Source: Algisphaera agarilytica
GTDB lineage: Bacteria; Planctomycetota; Phycisphaerae; Phycisphaerales; Phycisphaeraceae
DNA length: 60,787 bases
Assembly: GCF_014207595.1 (NCBI RefSeq)
Contig: NZ_JACHGY010000002.1
Location: 1 to 60,787 of the forward strand
Direction: 5' to 3'
The notes beneath the pieces were generated by a model that saw only the letters and a list, made by a program, of their open reading frames with translations, ran no database searches and was not told the origin of the DNA. The first letter of the stretch is position 1; each line of letters starts with the position of its first letter. The position numbers and the translations under genes were made by a program. Positions 41,571 through 50,954 of the stretch are shown here, piece by piece.

Positions 41571-44240
41571 ATGACCCACTCCGTGGCCAACCCGGACACC
41601 GACCACTCGCTGACCCAGTCGTACGGCGAGCCCAACGGTGTGCACGACGAGATGAAAAACGCCGAGGGCGGGGTGCGCCCCGCTTGGGAGGGGTTGGCCG
41701 GCCGTCTTGATGTGCTGGGGGCCGACGAACTGGGCCGACGCTGGTCGCACGGCCAGCGGATGATCCAGGACAACGGCGTGACGTACAACGTCTACGGCGA
41801 CCCGCGTGGGATGGATCGGCCGTGGCAGCTCGACCCGGTGCCGATGATCGTCGGGGCCGAGGAATGGGCGATGATCGAGGCGGGTCTGATCCAGCGTGCG
41901 AAGCTGCTCAACGCGGTGTGTGCCGATCTCTACGGTCCGCAAAAACTCCTGAAGTCCGGCCAACTCCCCGCCGAGTTGATCATGGGCCATCCCGGTTTTC
42001 TGAGGCCCTGCCACAACCTGAAGGTGCCCAAGCAGCGGTACCTGTCGTTCTACGGCGTGGACCTGGCGCGATCGCCCGAAGGCAAGTGGTGGGTGCTCAA
42101 CGACCGGACCCAGGCGACCTCCGGCGCGGGCTATGCGTTGGAGAATCGCTTGGTGATCTCCCGGACGCTGCCGGGCGTGTTCCGTGATTGTCAGGTGACC
42201 CGGCACGCACGGTTCTTTGCACGGTGGCGTGAGACGCTGCGGGCGATGTCGCCGCGTGTGGGTGACAACCCGCGGATCGTGCTGCTGACGCCCGGGCCGT
42301 TCAACGAAACGTTTTTCGAACACGCCTACCTGGCGCGGTACCTCGGCTTCACGCTGGCGCAGGGCGACGACCTGACGGTGCGCGACAACAAGGTGTTCCT
42401 GAAAACCCTCGGGGGGCTGCGGCGGGTGGACGTGATCCTCCGTCGCCTTGACGACAGCTACTGCGACCCGCTGGAGCTACGCGGCGACTCGGCCATCGGC
42501 GTACCCGGGCTTGTGCAGGCGGCGTGGGCGGGCAACGTCACGATCGCCAACGCGTTGGGCACCGGTCTGCTCGAAACCCCGGGGCTGATGCCGTTCTACC
42601 CGGGCCTCTGTAAGAAGCTGCTGGGCGAAGAAGAAAAACTGCCCAGCCTCGCCACGTGGTGGTGCGGTCAGCCCAAAGAACTCGACTACGTCCTCAAATA
42701 CCTGCATGAGTTGGTCATCAAGCCCGCGTACCCCGGTGCCCCGGCCCGCGGCCTCGGCGGCGTGCACATCGACGCGATCTTCGGCGATCAACTCACCGAG
42801 GACCAGGGCAAACAGATCGCCGAATTGATCCGCTCGCGGCCCGAGGCGTTTGCGGCGCAGGAAAACGTCAACATCTCCACCACTCCGGTGTGGCGCGACG
42901 GCAAGCTCGAGCCGCGCCACATGATCTTGCGTGCCTACGTGGCGGCGTGCGACGACGAGCCGGGCTATGTCGTGATGCCCGGCGGCTTGACCCGGGTCTC
43001 CAACACCGCCGACTCACGCGTCACCTCGATGCAGCGCGGCGGCGGCAGCAAAGACACCTGGATCATCTCCGACGGGCCGGTCTCGAACTTCAGCCTGCTC
43101 AGCGGCGACGCCTCGGCCTCCGCCACGGCTCTGGCCAACGACAGCTTCGACCTGCCCAGCCGTGTGGCGGACAACCTCTATTGGCTGGGGCGATACGTCG
43201 AGCGCACCGAGGGGCTGGTCCGGCTGCTGCGGGCGATCATGGAACGTCTCACCGACGACGCCCAACCCGACGACCGCCCCGAACTGATCGCGCTGGTGAA
43301 CGCGTTGGATACGGTCAGCGAGAACCACGCCGAGGAAGACGATTCGGTTGAATCGCGGATCCTCTCGGCGATGTTCAACCCCGAAGTCTCCAGCGGGCTG
43401 TACCAAACCCTCGCCAACGCCCGCCGGCTTGCATCGACCGCGCGCGACCGCATCTCGCTGGATACCTGGCGGATCGTCAGCCAATTGGGGCGCGACTACC
43501 AGGAAATCACCGGCCCGATCGCGGTGCCGTCCGAAGGCAAGGACGACGAAGAAGCCTGGCAGCCCCCGATCACCGAGTTGGGGGATGCGATGGAGCTGCT
43601 CGACCAGATGATCATCACGCTCGCCGCGTTCACGGGGCTGGGCACCGAGTCGATGCTGCGTAACCAGGGCTGGCGATTCCTGGACATGGGGCGGCGTCTG
43701 GAACGAGCGTTGAATCATGCGGAACTGCTGCGGCTCCTGGCGGTCAGCCCGCTCGACAACGAAGGCCTGACCCTCGACGCCCTGCTCGAAGTCATGGCCA
43801 GCGCGATGAGCTACCGCCAACGCTACCTCGCGGTGCCGTCGGCACTCACCACGCTCGACATGCTGCTGCTCGACGAGACCAACCCGCGTTCCGTGGCCTA
43901 CCAGGTGGCCCAACTCTCCGAGCACCTCGACCGATTGCCCCGGCCCTCAACGCCCGACACGCGGCTCACCGAAGACCAACGCCGTGTGCTAGACATGCTG
44001 ACCGGGCTGCGCCTTGCCGACCCCGGCTGGCTGGCCATGGTGAACATGCAGTCCCAGCGCGACGCGTTGTCCGAGTACCTCACCGGCCTGACCGATCAGC
44101 TGCCGCAACTCTCCGATGCCATTGCCCGTCAGTTCCTGAGTCACAACGCGGTCTCGACCCGCCTGGGCAGTACCACGCGGAAGCCTGCTGAGTATGCCGA
44201 GCCCGATCGGCTGGACAAGGTCAACCAGGAGGGCGCATGA
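41571..44240 (+). CDS. Circularly permuted ATP-grasp protein fused to an alpha-E domain
   Basis: An 889-residue fusion. Residues about 60-530 form the circularly permuted ATP-grasp domain (AKLLNAVCADLYGPQKLLKSG, VLNDRTQATSGAGYALENR, LTPGPFNETFFEHAYLARY, VIKPAYPGAPARG). From about 535 to 870 is the helical alpha-E (DUF403) domain (VADNLYWLGRYVERTEGLVRL, RDRISLDTWRIV, RFLDMGRRLERALNHAEL, PRSVAYQVAQLSEHLDRLP). In many genomes these are two genes; here they are fused. The ATP-grasp part is expected to ligate an amino or carboxyl substrate. It overlaps the next gene by 4 bases. Confidence 0.93.
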   Translation: MTHSVANPDTDHSLTQSYGEPNGVHDEMKNAEGGVRPAWEGLAGRLDVLGADELGRRWSHGQRMIQDNGVTYNVYGDPRGMDRPWQLDPVPMIVGAEEWAMIEAGLIQRAKLLNAVCADLYGPQKLLKSGQLPAELIMGHPGFLRPCHNLKVPKQRYLSFYGVDLARSPEGKWWVLNDRTQATSGAGYALENRLVISRTLPGVFRDCQVTRHARFFARWRETLRAMSPRVGDNPRIVLLTPGPFNETFFEHAYLARYLGFTLAQGDDLTVRDNKVFLKTLGGLRRVDVILRRLDDSYCDPLELRGDSAIGVPGLVQAAWAGNVTIANALGTGLLETPGLMPFYPGLCKKLLGEEEKLPSLATWWCGQPKELDYVLKYLHELVIKPAYPGAPARGLGGVHIDAIFGDQLTEDQGKQIAELIRSRPEAFAAQENVNISTTPVWRDGKLEPRHMILRAYVAACDDEPGYVVMPGGLTRVSNTADSRVTSMQRGGGSKDTWIISDGPVSNFSLLSGDASASATALANDSFDLPSRVADNLYWLGRYVERTEGLVRLLRAIMERLTDDAQPDDRPELIALVNALDTVSENHAEEDDSVESRILSAMFNPEVSSGLYQTLANARRLASTARDRISLDTWRIVSQLGRDYQEITGPIAVPSEGKDDEEAWQPPITELGDAMELLDQMIITLAAFTGLGTESMLRNQGWRFLDMGRRLERALNHAELLRLLAVSPLDNEGLTLDALLEVMASAMSYRQRYLAVPSALTTLDMLLLDETNPRSVAYQVAQLSEHLDRLPRPSTPDTRLTEDQRRVLDMLTGLRLADPGWLAMVNMQSQRDALSEYLTGLTDQLPQLSDAIARQFLSHNAVSTRLGSTTRKPAEYAEPDRLDKVNQEGA

Positions 44241-45112
44241 AGTACCGCATCAAGCACGAGACCGAGTACAGCTACGCGTCCTCCGTCGGCGTGGGACACA
44301 ACCAGGTGTTTCTCCGCCCGCGTGATCTGCCGGGCCAGCAGAAGTGCCTGGGCAACCTCATCGACTTTGAGCCGGTTCCCGCCAACTCGAATGTCCGCCA
44401 CGATTACTTCGGTAACCAAACCACGCTGTTCACGATCCAGGAATCGCATACGCATATGAGTGTGGTATCGGTGAGTGAGGTGGAAGTGACACCCGCGGGG
44501 CCGCCGATCCCCGGGATGAGCCCGCCCTGGGAGCAGGTCCGTGACCAGGTGAGGTGGGATACCTCGGCGGCGGGTTTGGAAATGCTCCAGTTCATCTACG
44601 ACTCCACGTTGATCCGTGCGTTGCCGGAGTTGACAGAATACGCAAAGGAATCCTTCACCGAGGGGCGGCCGATCTTCGACGCGGCGCTGGAGTTGACCCA
44701 CCGTATCTTCACCGACTTCAAGTACGACCCGACCACGACCACGGTCTCGACGCCGGTGGATGAGGTGTTCGCGCAGCGGTCGGGCGTGTGCCAGGACTTC
44801 TCGCACATGCAGATCGCCATGCTGCGTGGTCTGGGTTTGCCCGCCCGGTATGTGTCGGGCTACCTGCGTACCTTCCACAAGGAAGAGGACCCCAAACTCA
44901 TCGGCGCTGATGCGTCGCATGCGTGGCTGGCCGTGGGCGACGGTCAGGGCAACTGGACGGACTTCGATCCGACCAACGACCAGATCCCCAGCGAGCACCA
45001 CATCACGCTCGCCTGGGGCCGGGACTACGCCGACGTCAGCCCCGTCCGCGGCGTGATCATCGGCGGGGGGGATCAGACGATCGACGTGCGGGTGCGCGTC
45101 ACGCCGATCTGA
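44237..45112 (+). CDS. Transglutaminase-like cysteine protease family protein
   Basis: A 291-residue stand-alone transglutaminase-like enzyme. It has the N-terminal bacterial transglutaminase beta region (YRIKHETEYSYASSVGVGHNQV) and the triad C185 (GVCQDFSHM), H228 (ASHAWLAV) and D244 (DFDPTND). The ATGA overlap with the ATP-grasp gene shows translational coupling. Such proteins are thought to hydrolyse or cross-link the amide products of the system. Confidence 0.92.
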   Translation: MKYRIKHETEYSYASSVGVGHNQVFLRPRDLPGQQKCLGNLIDFEPVPANSNVRHDYFGNQTTLFTIQESHTHMSVVSVSEVEVTPAGPPIPGMSPPWEQVRDQVRWDTSAAGLEMLQFIYDSTLIRALPELTEYAKESFTEGRPIFDAALELTHRIFTDFKYDPTTTTVSTPVDEVFAQRSGVCQDFSHMQIAMLRGLGLPARYVSGYLRTFHKEEDPKLIGADASHAWLAVGDGQGNWTDFDPTNDQIPSEHHITLAWGRDYADVSPVRGVIIGGGDQTIDVRVRVTPI

Positions 45113-45170
45113 TCACGGATTCAAGGCACGTGATTAGAAGCAGAGCGACTTGCTCTGTGGGGGGTGTTTT

Positions 45171-45205
45171 CTCCCCTCCCTTGAGGGAGGGGCCGGGGGA
45201 GGGTG
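45171..45205 (+). repeat. GC-rich palindromic repeat unit, copy 1
   Basis: A 35-bp unit whose first part is itself a palindrome (CCCCTCCC-TTGA-GGGAGGGG-like) followed by a G-rich arm ending GGGAGGGTG. It recurs in inverted orientation 41 bases downstream with 31 of 35 positions matching. Confidence 0.8.
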
Positions 45206-45246
45206 CCGAGGCGTGCGGTTTCACCCCGGGTGGGGGCGAGTTTTCA

Positions 45247-45281
45247 CACCCTCCCCTAACCCCTCCCTCAAGGGAGGGGAA
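45247..45281 (-). repeat. GC-rich palindromic repeat unit, copy 2 (inverted)
   Basis: The inverted counterpart of the unit at 45171-45205, differing at four positions. The pair lies between convergent genes ending at 45112 and 45316 and could form a large cruciform or stem that acts as a two-way terminator. The style is that of a dispersed bacterial extragenic palindrome. Confidence 0.8.
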
Positions 45282-45315
45282 TTGAACCCGACACTACTGG
45301 TGAAATAGGAATGCT

Positions 45316-48300
45316 CTAGCAGCCGCAATCCGCAGCTCCGGGTTTGAACTCCCGGAGCTTGATGTTGCGGAAACGGACGGTGGGGCGGTCGTCCCGAGCG
45401 CCCACGCCGTGCACCTGCAGGCCGATGTGGCCCTCGGCGGTCATCGCGTCCATGAGGTCGGCCGCGGGCACGCCGTTGACCCAGGTCTGGATGCGGGAGC
45501 CTTTCGCCACCACCCGGATCTGGTTCCACTCGCCCTGCCGCCATGCATGACGGGCGTAGGGCTTCTCGATCAGCGGGTTGAGCCAGCCGCGTCGGCCCTC
45601 GTCGAAGATGCCGCCGCTGTAGCGTCGGTCGGTCGGGTCACCTTCGACCTGATAGCCACGGATCTTGCCCGAGCGCTTGTCGATCCCGCCGTCGACGTGG
45701 CTGCGGATCTGGACGCCCGAGTTCAGGTCGGTGGTGAGGATTTCGTAGGACAGCTCGAAATCGCGGTAGGTCTGTTCGGTCATGAGGAACGTGTTGCCGC
45801 CGCTGTTGGGCACAGCGGTGCCGACGATCTCGCCGTTGTCCACGGCAAATTCGGATTGGCCACCACGCACCACCCAGCCGTCGAGCGACTTCCCATCAAA
45901 CAAATCTCGCTCGGGTTCCGGGCTGTAGGTTGAGGTTTCGAGCGGAGCGACCCACACGTTGCGGAACCGCACCGGGCCCTCGGCATCGCTCCAGTGCCCT
46001 TGCAGACGCAGCGGCCCGGTGAGCATCGTCTCCCCTTCGCGGACCGGCTCGCCGTGCTTGGCCGCCGAGCCGGTGGGTTGCGGGAGTTCCACGTCGTGGT
46101 GGACCAGCACCCCGTTCCAATACAAGGTGATCCGGGCGTTCTCGGTTTTGTTGCCGCTTTCGTCAAAGCGAGCGGCGCGGAACCAGATGTCGTAGCTCTG
46201 CCATTCTCCCGGCCCGGCCGAGGCGTTGACGTCGGCGGGCTTGAACTTGTAGAGCGATCCGGCTTCCCAGGGTTCGAGCGCCTTGTCCGCCGGGGTGCTG
46301 AGCACCTGGACTTCGTAGCGTCCCTGGATGTACACGCCGCTGTTGCCGGTCTGCTTGCCGTAACCGCCGTCTTCCCGGGCTGGTGCCATCCATTCGAGGT
46401 GCAGGCGTTGGTCGCCGAAGGTCGCCGACGACATCAGATTGCCCAGGCTCTTCGAGACCGCAACGCCCTCCGCGGGGTCCATCTGGATGAGTTCGTCTTG
46501 GGTGACCGCGCCCTTGTTGGCCATCCGCTTGGGCTCGACGTTGGAGTGGTACATCAGGCCCTTGGACGAACGGCCGATCAACGCCACCGCGTCCGCGGGC
46601 GGCAGCACACCCATGCCGATCCCGGGGTTGTCGCTTTCGTCGGAGACGATGATGCGACCGTTGATCGTGCTGGGCTCGATCGGCTCGGCAGTCGGAATCA
46701 TGTTGAGGGTGTAGAACGCCTCGGTCGACCAGATCGTCTCGCCATCCAATGAGGTCGGCAGCATCCGCAGGTACACGCAGCGCCACGGTTTCAGATCAGG
46801 GATCACCAAACGCACGCCCTGGCCGTCTTCATCGGGGTGGGCTTCAGCCGCTTTGAGGATTTCCTGGTTCGTCTTCCAGCCGCCGTACTGCGCGGTGGGG
46901 TTGTAGTTCCATTGCTCGACGTCGTAGTTCGACGCGTCGGCGAGCCACTCGGCATCGATCGGCTTGGTGAAGCGGACGTGGAAGCCGTCGGGCGTTGCGC
47001 TGACGCTGAGCATCTCGAAGACGGTCTTGCCGTTGGGCGTCATGCGTTGCAGGCCGAAGCGGGTGCCGTTCCACGCCCAGCTCCCCCCGGCCCCGATGCC
47101 GCCGATGTACAGGCTGCCGTCGGGCCCCCAGTCCAGGCGGTTCACGCCGCACTCAAGGCCCTGAGTAAACCGGAAGGCGGCGCCCTGCCACTGTCCGTTG
47201 ACCTTTTCGAGGTAGCCACGGCGAATGCCGCCGGAGGTGATCTCGCCGATCAACATCTGCCCGGCAAACGGGCCGTCCTCGATGAGCAGCGCCTTGCTGG
47301 GCGAGTTGATGAACTCGTTCTGCGGGAGGTAGAGCACGGGGGTGCTGCGGATCTGGTCCGAGTAGGTGCTGGGGTGGCCGCCTTCGGGGAAGCGGTCCGC
47401 GAGGTTGGGGACGATGTTGGTCCGGTTGAAGTGGCCGTAGAACCGGCCGGGCTGGACGTGAGACAGCACGCTGGTCGGGAACCAGGTGCCTTGGTTGTCG
47501 GCATAGAAGAGCGAACCTTCGGGGCCCATCGCTACGGTGTTGGGCGTGCGTAATCCACCGGCGATCACGCGGACCGATTCGGTGGCGAGGTCGATCTCGA
47601 TCATCGAGCCGCGCATCGGGCCGTTGGTCGCGGCGTTGGTGCCCATGCCTTCCCAGCCGGGAGGGGCCATGGCGGTGGAGAGCGCGACGTAGAGCTTGCC
47701 GTGGTGGTGGATCAGGCCGAAGGAGAACTGGTGGTAGTTCCAGCCTTCCCAGCCCTCGCCCACGGTGTGGTGGGTCTCGAAGTAGCCGTCGCCGTCTTGG
47801 TCGGTCAGGCGGGTGACGGCCCGGCGGTGCGAGACGTAGAGCGCGTCACCGATGGCGCAAAGACCGCTGGGCTCGAGGAAACCGTCGGCGATCTCGACGA
47901 GTTCGTAGGCGTCCGCATCGTTCCCGGTTGCGCCGCGGACCTCGTAGAGTTTGTCGGGTTCCTTGCTGTCGATGTCGGGCAGCGCCACGTTGGAGCGCTG
48001 CTTCGGGCTGAACGTGCCGACGATCAGCCGGCCGTCGTCGATGAAGGTCATCGCGCCGACGCTGGGCTTGCTGTCGGTGGGGCGGATGGTGGCGATGTCG
48101 TAGCCGGGGTGCAGTCCCGCGACCGCCTTGCCGTCGCCGGGGCTGCGCGTGTTCGAGAGCCGCTTGACGCCCGGCGAGGTCACACGCGTTGGGTCGGCGA
48201 TGCTGCGCCAGTACTCGGCGGGTATGGACTCGAAGTCTTCAGCGCCGGGCGCACGCCATTCCAAAGCGAGATTCGATTCCTCGCCCACGGTCAGCTGCTG

Positions 48301-48747
48301 GATGTTGAACCGGACGTAGCTGCCTTCATCGTTCCAGACCATGCTCGTTTCGATGACTTCCGGGTCGCCGATCGTCGTGTCGCCACGGACCCCGCCCCAG
48401 ACCTGGAAGCGCAGGGCGCCGTTGCCGGTCAGTCGAACTTGGTACTTGCCGGGCTCGGGGCAAGTCAGTTCGCTTTGGATCACGATGACACGCTTGCCCG
48501 GCACGGCCTCGGCCCAAGGCGCGGATTCGTGAAAATCCAGCGCTTCGTGGAGCTGTTCGTAGTTGGGCGTCTGGTGCGGAGCGAGCTTGGGCACGTTCGT
48601 CAGGTCGCCCTCAACCGAGTACACCTGCACCGCAACGCCGGTCTCATAAGCCACCTGCCCCGACGCGGCGGAGCCCATGGCCAGGAGCAGAACACAACAG
48701 AGGGTTTGACAGGAAAAACAAGCGAAGTTTCGCGCAAAGCTTGGCAT
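45316..48747 (-). CDS. Secreted multidomain protein: PQQ-dehydrogenase-like propeller with two DUF1080 (3-keto-glycoside hydrolase-like) domains
   Basis: A 1143-residue protein with a signal peptide (about 1-30). Residues about 35-190 resemble a PA14-like or beta-sandwich domain. Residues about 205-620 are a sugar/sorbosone-dehydrogenase-like propeller (LYVSHRRAVTRLTDQDGDG, GSLFYADNQGTWFPT, DWGPDGSLYIGG). Residues about 690-920 and 935-1140 are two LamG-like DUF1080 units; the second contains LFDGKSLDGWVVRGG, SGVQIRSHVDGG and GLQVHGVGARDDRPTVRFRNI. DUF1080 members include 3-keto-disaccharide hydrolases. It ends in CGC. It is divergent from the sulfatase genes and probably oxidises, binds or cleaves glycans outside the cytoplasm. 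Confidence 0.9.
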   Translation of the reverse strand: MPSFARNFACFSCQTLCCVLLLAMGSAASGQVAYETGVAVQVYSVEGDLTNVPKLAPHQTPNYEQLHEALDFHESAPWAEAVPGKRVIVIQSELTCPEPGKYQVRLTGNGALRFQVWGGVRGDTTIGDPEVIETSMVWNDEGSYVRFNIQQLTVGEESNLALEWRAPGAEDFESIPAEYWRSIADPTRVTSPGVKRLSNTRSPGDGKAVAGLHPGYDIATIRPTDSKPSVGAMTFIDDGRLIVGTFSPKQRSNVALPDIDSKEPDKLYEVRGATGNDADAYELVEIADGFLEPSGLCAIGDALYVSHRRAVTRLTDQDGDGYFETHHTVGEGWEGWNYHQFSFGLIHHHGKLYVALSTAMAPPGWEGMGTNAATNGPMRGSMIEIDLATESVRVIAGGLRTPNTVAMGPEGSLFYADNQGTWFPTSVLSHVQPGRFYGHFNRTNIVPNLADRFPEGGHPSTYSDQIRSTPVLYLPQNEFINSPSKALLIEDGPFAGQMLIGEITSGGIRRGYLEKVNGQWQGAAFRFTQGLECGVNRLDWGPDGSLYIGGIGAGGSWAWNGTRFGLQRMTPNGKTVFEMLSVSATPDGFHVRFTKPIDAEWLADASNYDVEQWNYNPTAQYGGWKTNQEILKAAEAHPDEDGQGVRLVIPDLKPWRCVYLRMLPTSLDGETIWSTEAFYTLNMIPTAEPIEPSTINGRIIVSDESDNPGIGMGVLPPADAVALIGRSSKGLMYHSNVEPKRMANKGAVTQDELIQMDPAEGVAVSKSLGNLMSSATFGDQRLHLEWMAPAREDGGYGKQTGNSGVYIQGRYEVQVLSTPADKALEPWEAGSLYKFKPADVNASAGPGEWQSYDIWFRAARFDESGNKTENARITLYWNGVLVHHDVELPQPTGSAAKHGEPVREGETMLTGPLRLQGHWSDAEGPVRFRNVWVAPLETSTYSPEPERDLFDGKSLDGWVVRGGQSEFAVDNGEIVGTAVPNSGGNTFLMTEQTYRDFELSYEILTTDLNSGVQIRSHVDGGIDKRSGKIRGYQVEGDPTDRRYSGGIFDEGRRGWLNPLIEKPYARHAWRQGEWNQIRVVAKGSRIQTWVNGVPAADLMDAMTAEGHIGLQVHGVGARDDRPTVRFRNIKLREFKPGAADCGC

Positions 48748-48994
48748 GGAGATTAGACCTGGTAAGGAAGAGGCGTCTTAGGTGTTCGAAGGAACGGAGG
48801 AGGCGGTTGACCCGGATGCCGGGGCCACGCAGGAGGCGGAGGATCAGTCTAACAATTCTGGGTCAAATGATGAGCGTAATTGTCAAAAAATATGCCCGCG
48901 CGGGTTTGATGCGGGGTCGCTTCCGCGGCGGCGGATTATCATGACCGGCCCGTGAGACTCCGTTTTTCCGCTCGAGAACCCCATCAGTTCCCCC
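48748..48994. promoter_or_regulatory. Divergent intergenic region between the DUF1080 protein gene and the first sulfatase gene
   Basis: About 250 bases between divergent starts, likely to hold both promoters. An A/T-rich part (48848-48895) contains TTGACCC-like and TTGTCA-like elements. I do not see a clear operator palindrome. Confidence 0.35.
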
Positions 48995-50797
48995 ATGAAT
49001 AAGAACCGTCCGAACGTTTTGGTGATCGTGACCGACGACCAGGGCTACGGCGATTTTTCCTGCAGCGGGAACCCGTGGCTGAAAACCCCCGAACTCGACC
49101 GGTTCCACGACGACGCGGTGCGTCTCCAGCAGTTCCATACCGATCCGATGTGCGCTCCGAGCCGGGCGGCGCTGATGACCGGATGCTACTCGGCCAGGGC
49201 GGGCGTTTGGAGCACGCTGACCGGTCGTTACTTCCTGAATCGGGATATGCCCACCATGGCCGACCACTTCCGGGCCGGCGGCTACCGCACGGGGATGTTC
49301 GGCAAGTGGCACCTGGGGGATTCGCGTCGCTACCTCCCCCACGACCGCGGTTTCGACGAGGCGCTCTACCACGGCGGCGGCGTCATCGGCGAGATGCCCG
49401 ACCGCTGGGATAACGACTACTTCAACGCGGTGTTCTGGCGCAACGGCGTGCCCGAGCGATTCGAAGACACCTACTGCACCGACGTCTGGTGCCACGAAGC
49501 CTCCGAATTCATCCGGCGGAGTGTGGCTGACGAGCAGCCGTTCTTCTGCTACCTGCCGTTGAACGCCCCGCACAGCCCGTACGACGTCCACGCCGACTAC
49601 GCCAAGCCCTACCTCGACCAAGGCGTTCCCCACGACCGGGCGCACTTCTTCGGGATGATCGCCAACATCGACGAGAACGTGGGAAAGCTGCGACAGCACC
49701 TCGAGGACTTGGGCATCGCCGACGACACGATCATCGTTTACACCGGCGACAACGGAACCGCCTGCGGCGCGACGGTCGACCACGAGGGTTTTGTTGCCGA
49801 GGGCTACAACGCGGGGCTGCGCGGCAAGAAGTGCTGGAGCACCGACGGCGGGCACCGCAACCTCTGCATGATCCGCTGGGCCAACGGCGGTTGGAGCGGG
49901 GGGCGAGACGTCGATCAACTCACGGCGCACTTCGATCTAGTGCCCACGCTCATCGAGCAGTGCGACTTGGCCGGGGAAGCTTCAGCGCCGAGCAGATTCG
50001 ATGGGCACGATCTCTCTCAGGCGCTTCAGGGCGAACACGATGAGCAACTCGATGAACGCGCGATCGTCGTCCACAACCAGCAGCGCGACAACCCGGAGAA
50101 GTACAAAGACTTTGCGGTGATGACCCGTGACTGGCGGCTCTGCCAAACCACCGACTGGGGGCCGGGTCGGCGAGAGCTCACCCGTGCCGACCACGATGTC
50201 GAGCAGCGGCAGGATGTTTCGGAACAGCACCCCGAAGTGGTCGCGCAGCTGATGGGGGTTTACGAGGCCTGGTGGGAGGAATTGGACGCGGGGTTCGATC
50301 AGGTCTGGCCGTTCTATCTCAGTCAGGATGATGACTCGGTGATGATGACCGCCCACGCCTGGCACGGCGTGGATCGACCGCCGGGGATCTACGACCAGAA
50401 CCACTGCCGGCTCGGCGTGCCGCAGAACGGCTACTGGCTGATCGAAGTCGCGGACGCGGGGCGGTACACCTTTGAGTTCCGCCGCTGGCCTCGTGAGGTC
50501 GATGCGCCTATGACCGCGGGGCTTCCCGCTCGCATCGGCGTGCCCCACGTGAGCGATCGCCCCGAAGGCGCGAGCTTGTCATTTAAGCGCGCAAAACTTG
50601 CAATTCACGATGTTGATGTAGATCAGCAAGGTGATTCTGTCGCCTTGGTCGATCAGGCCATCACCCCCGACCTTTGCCACGTGACCCTTGTGGCCGATTT
50701 GAGTCCCGGGCGTTACCGCGTTCAGGCTTGGTTGATCGATGAAAACAAGATTGATCGAGGGGCGTATTACTGTTACGTCAATCAGATTCGAGATTAA
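48995..50797 (+). CDS. Sulfatase without a recognisable signal peptide
   Basis: A 600-residue type I sulfatase. The formylglycine motif is CAPSR with Cys 53; the N-terminal metal site is [12 protein letters not shown], and [10 protein letters not shown] and [10 protein letters not shown] are further family signatures. A beta-rich C-terminal extension (about 470-600) follows the catalytic domain. The first residues ([15 protein letters not shown]) begin the sulfatase fold at once, so the enzyme appears cytoplasmic, unlike the next three. It would remove sulfate from an imported mono- or oligosaccharide. The last 250 bases are A/T-richer than the rest. Confidence 0.92.
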   Translation: MNKNRPNVLVIVTDDQGYGDFSCSGNPWLKTPELDRFHDDAVRLQQFHTDPMCAPSRAALMTGCYSARAGVWSTLTGRYFLNRDMPTMADHFRAGGYRTGMFGKWHLGDSRRYLPHDRGFDEALYHGGGVIGEMPDRWDNDYFNAVFWRNGVPERFEDTYCTDVWCHEASEFIRRSVADEQPFFCYLPLNAPHSPYDVHADYAKPYLDQGVPHDRAHFFGMIANIDENVGKLRQHLEDLGIADDTIIVYTGDNGTACGATVDHEGFVAEGYNAGLRGKKCWSTDGGHRNLCMIRWANGGWSGGRDVDQLTAHFDLVPTLIEQCDLAGEASAPSRFDGHDLSQALQGEHDEQLDERAIVVHNQQRDNPEKYKDFAVMTRDWRLCQTTDWGPGRRELTRADHDVEQRQDVSEQHPEVVAQLMGVYEAWWEELDAGFDQVWPFYLSQDDDSVMMTAHAWHGVDRPPGIYDQNHCRLGVPQNGYWLIEVADAGRYTFEFRRWPREVDAPMTAGLPARIGVPHVSDRPEGASLSFKRAKLAIHDVDVDQQGDSVALVDQAITPDLCHVTLVADLSPGRYRVQAWLIDENKIDRGAYYCYVNQIRD

Positions 50798-50829
50798 TCC
50801 AACTGCGCGCATCGAGACTACTTCCGATC

Positions 50830-50858
50830 TTGTCAATCTATAAATCGACGGTTAATGT
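50830..50858 (+). promoter_or_regulatory. Possible sigma-70-type promoter before the secreted sulfatases
   Basis: TTGTCA at 50830-50835 is followed after 17 bases by TAATGT, a fair match to -35 and a weak -10. The A/T-rich patch also holds TTGTC and GACAA as an inverted pair (about 50830 and 50861). It lies about 100 bases before the sulfatase start. Confidence 0.3.
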
Positions 50859-50954
50859 AGACAATCAACATGTGGGTCTAAGCCATATGACTTGGCTGTA
50901 AATTCCACGGACGTGATTCCCTCTTCAACCCTGCTTTCTTTTTAACGAGACAAC

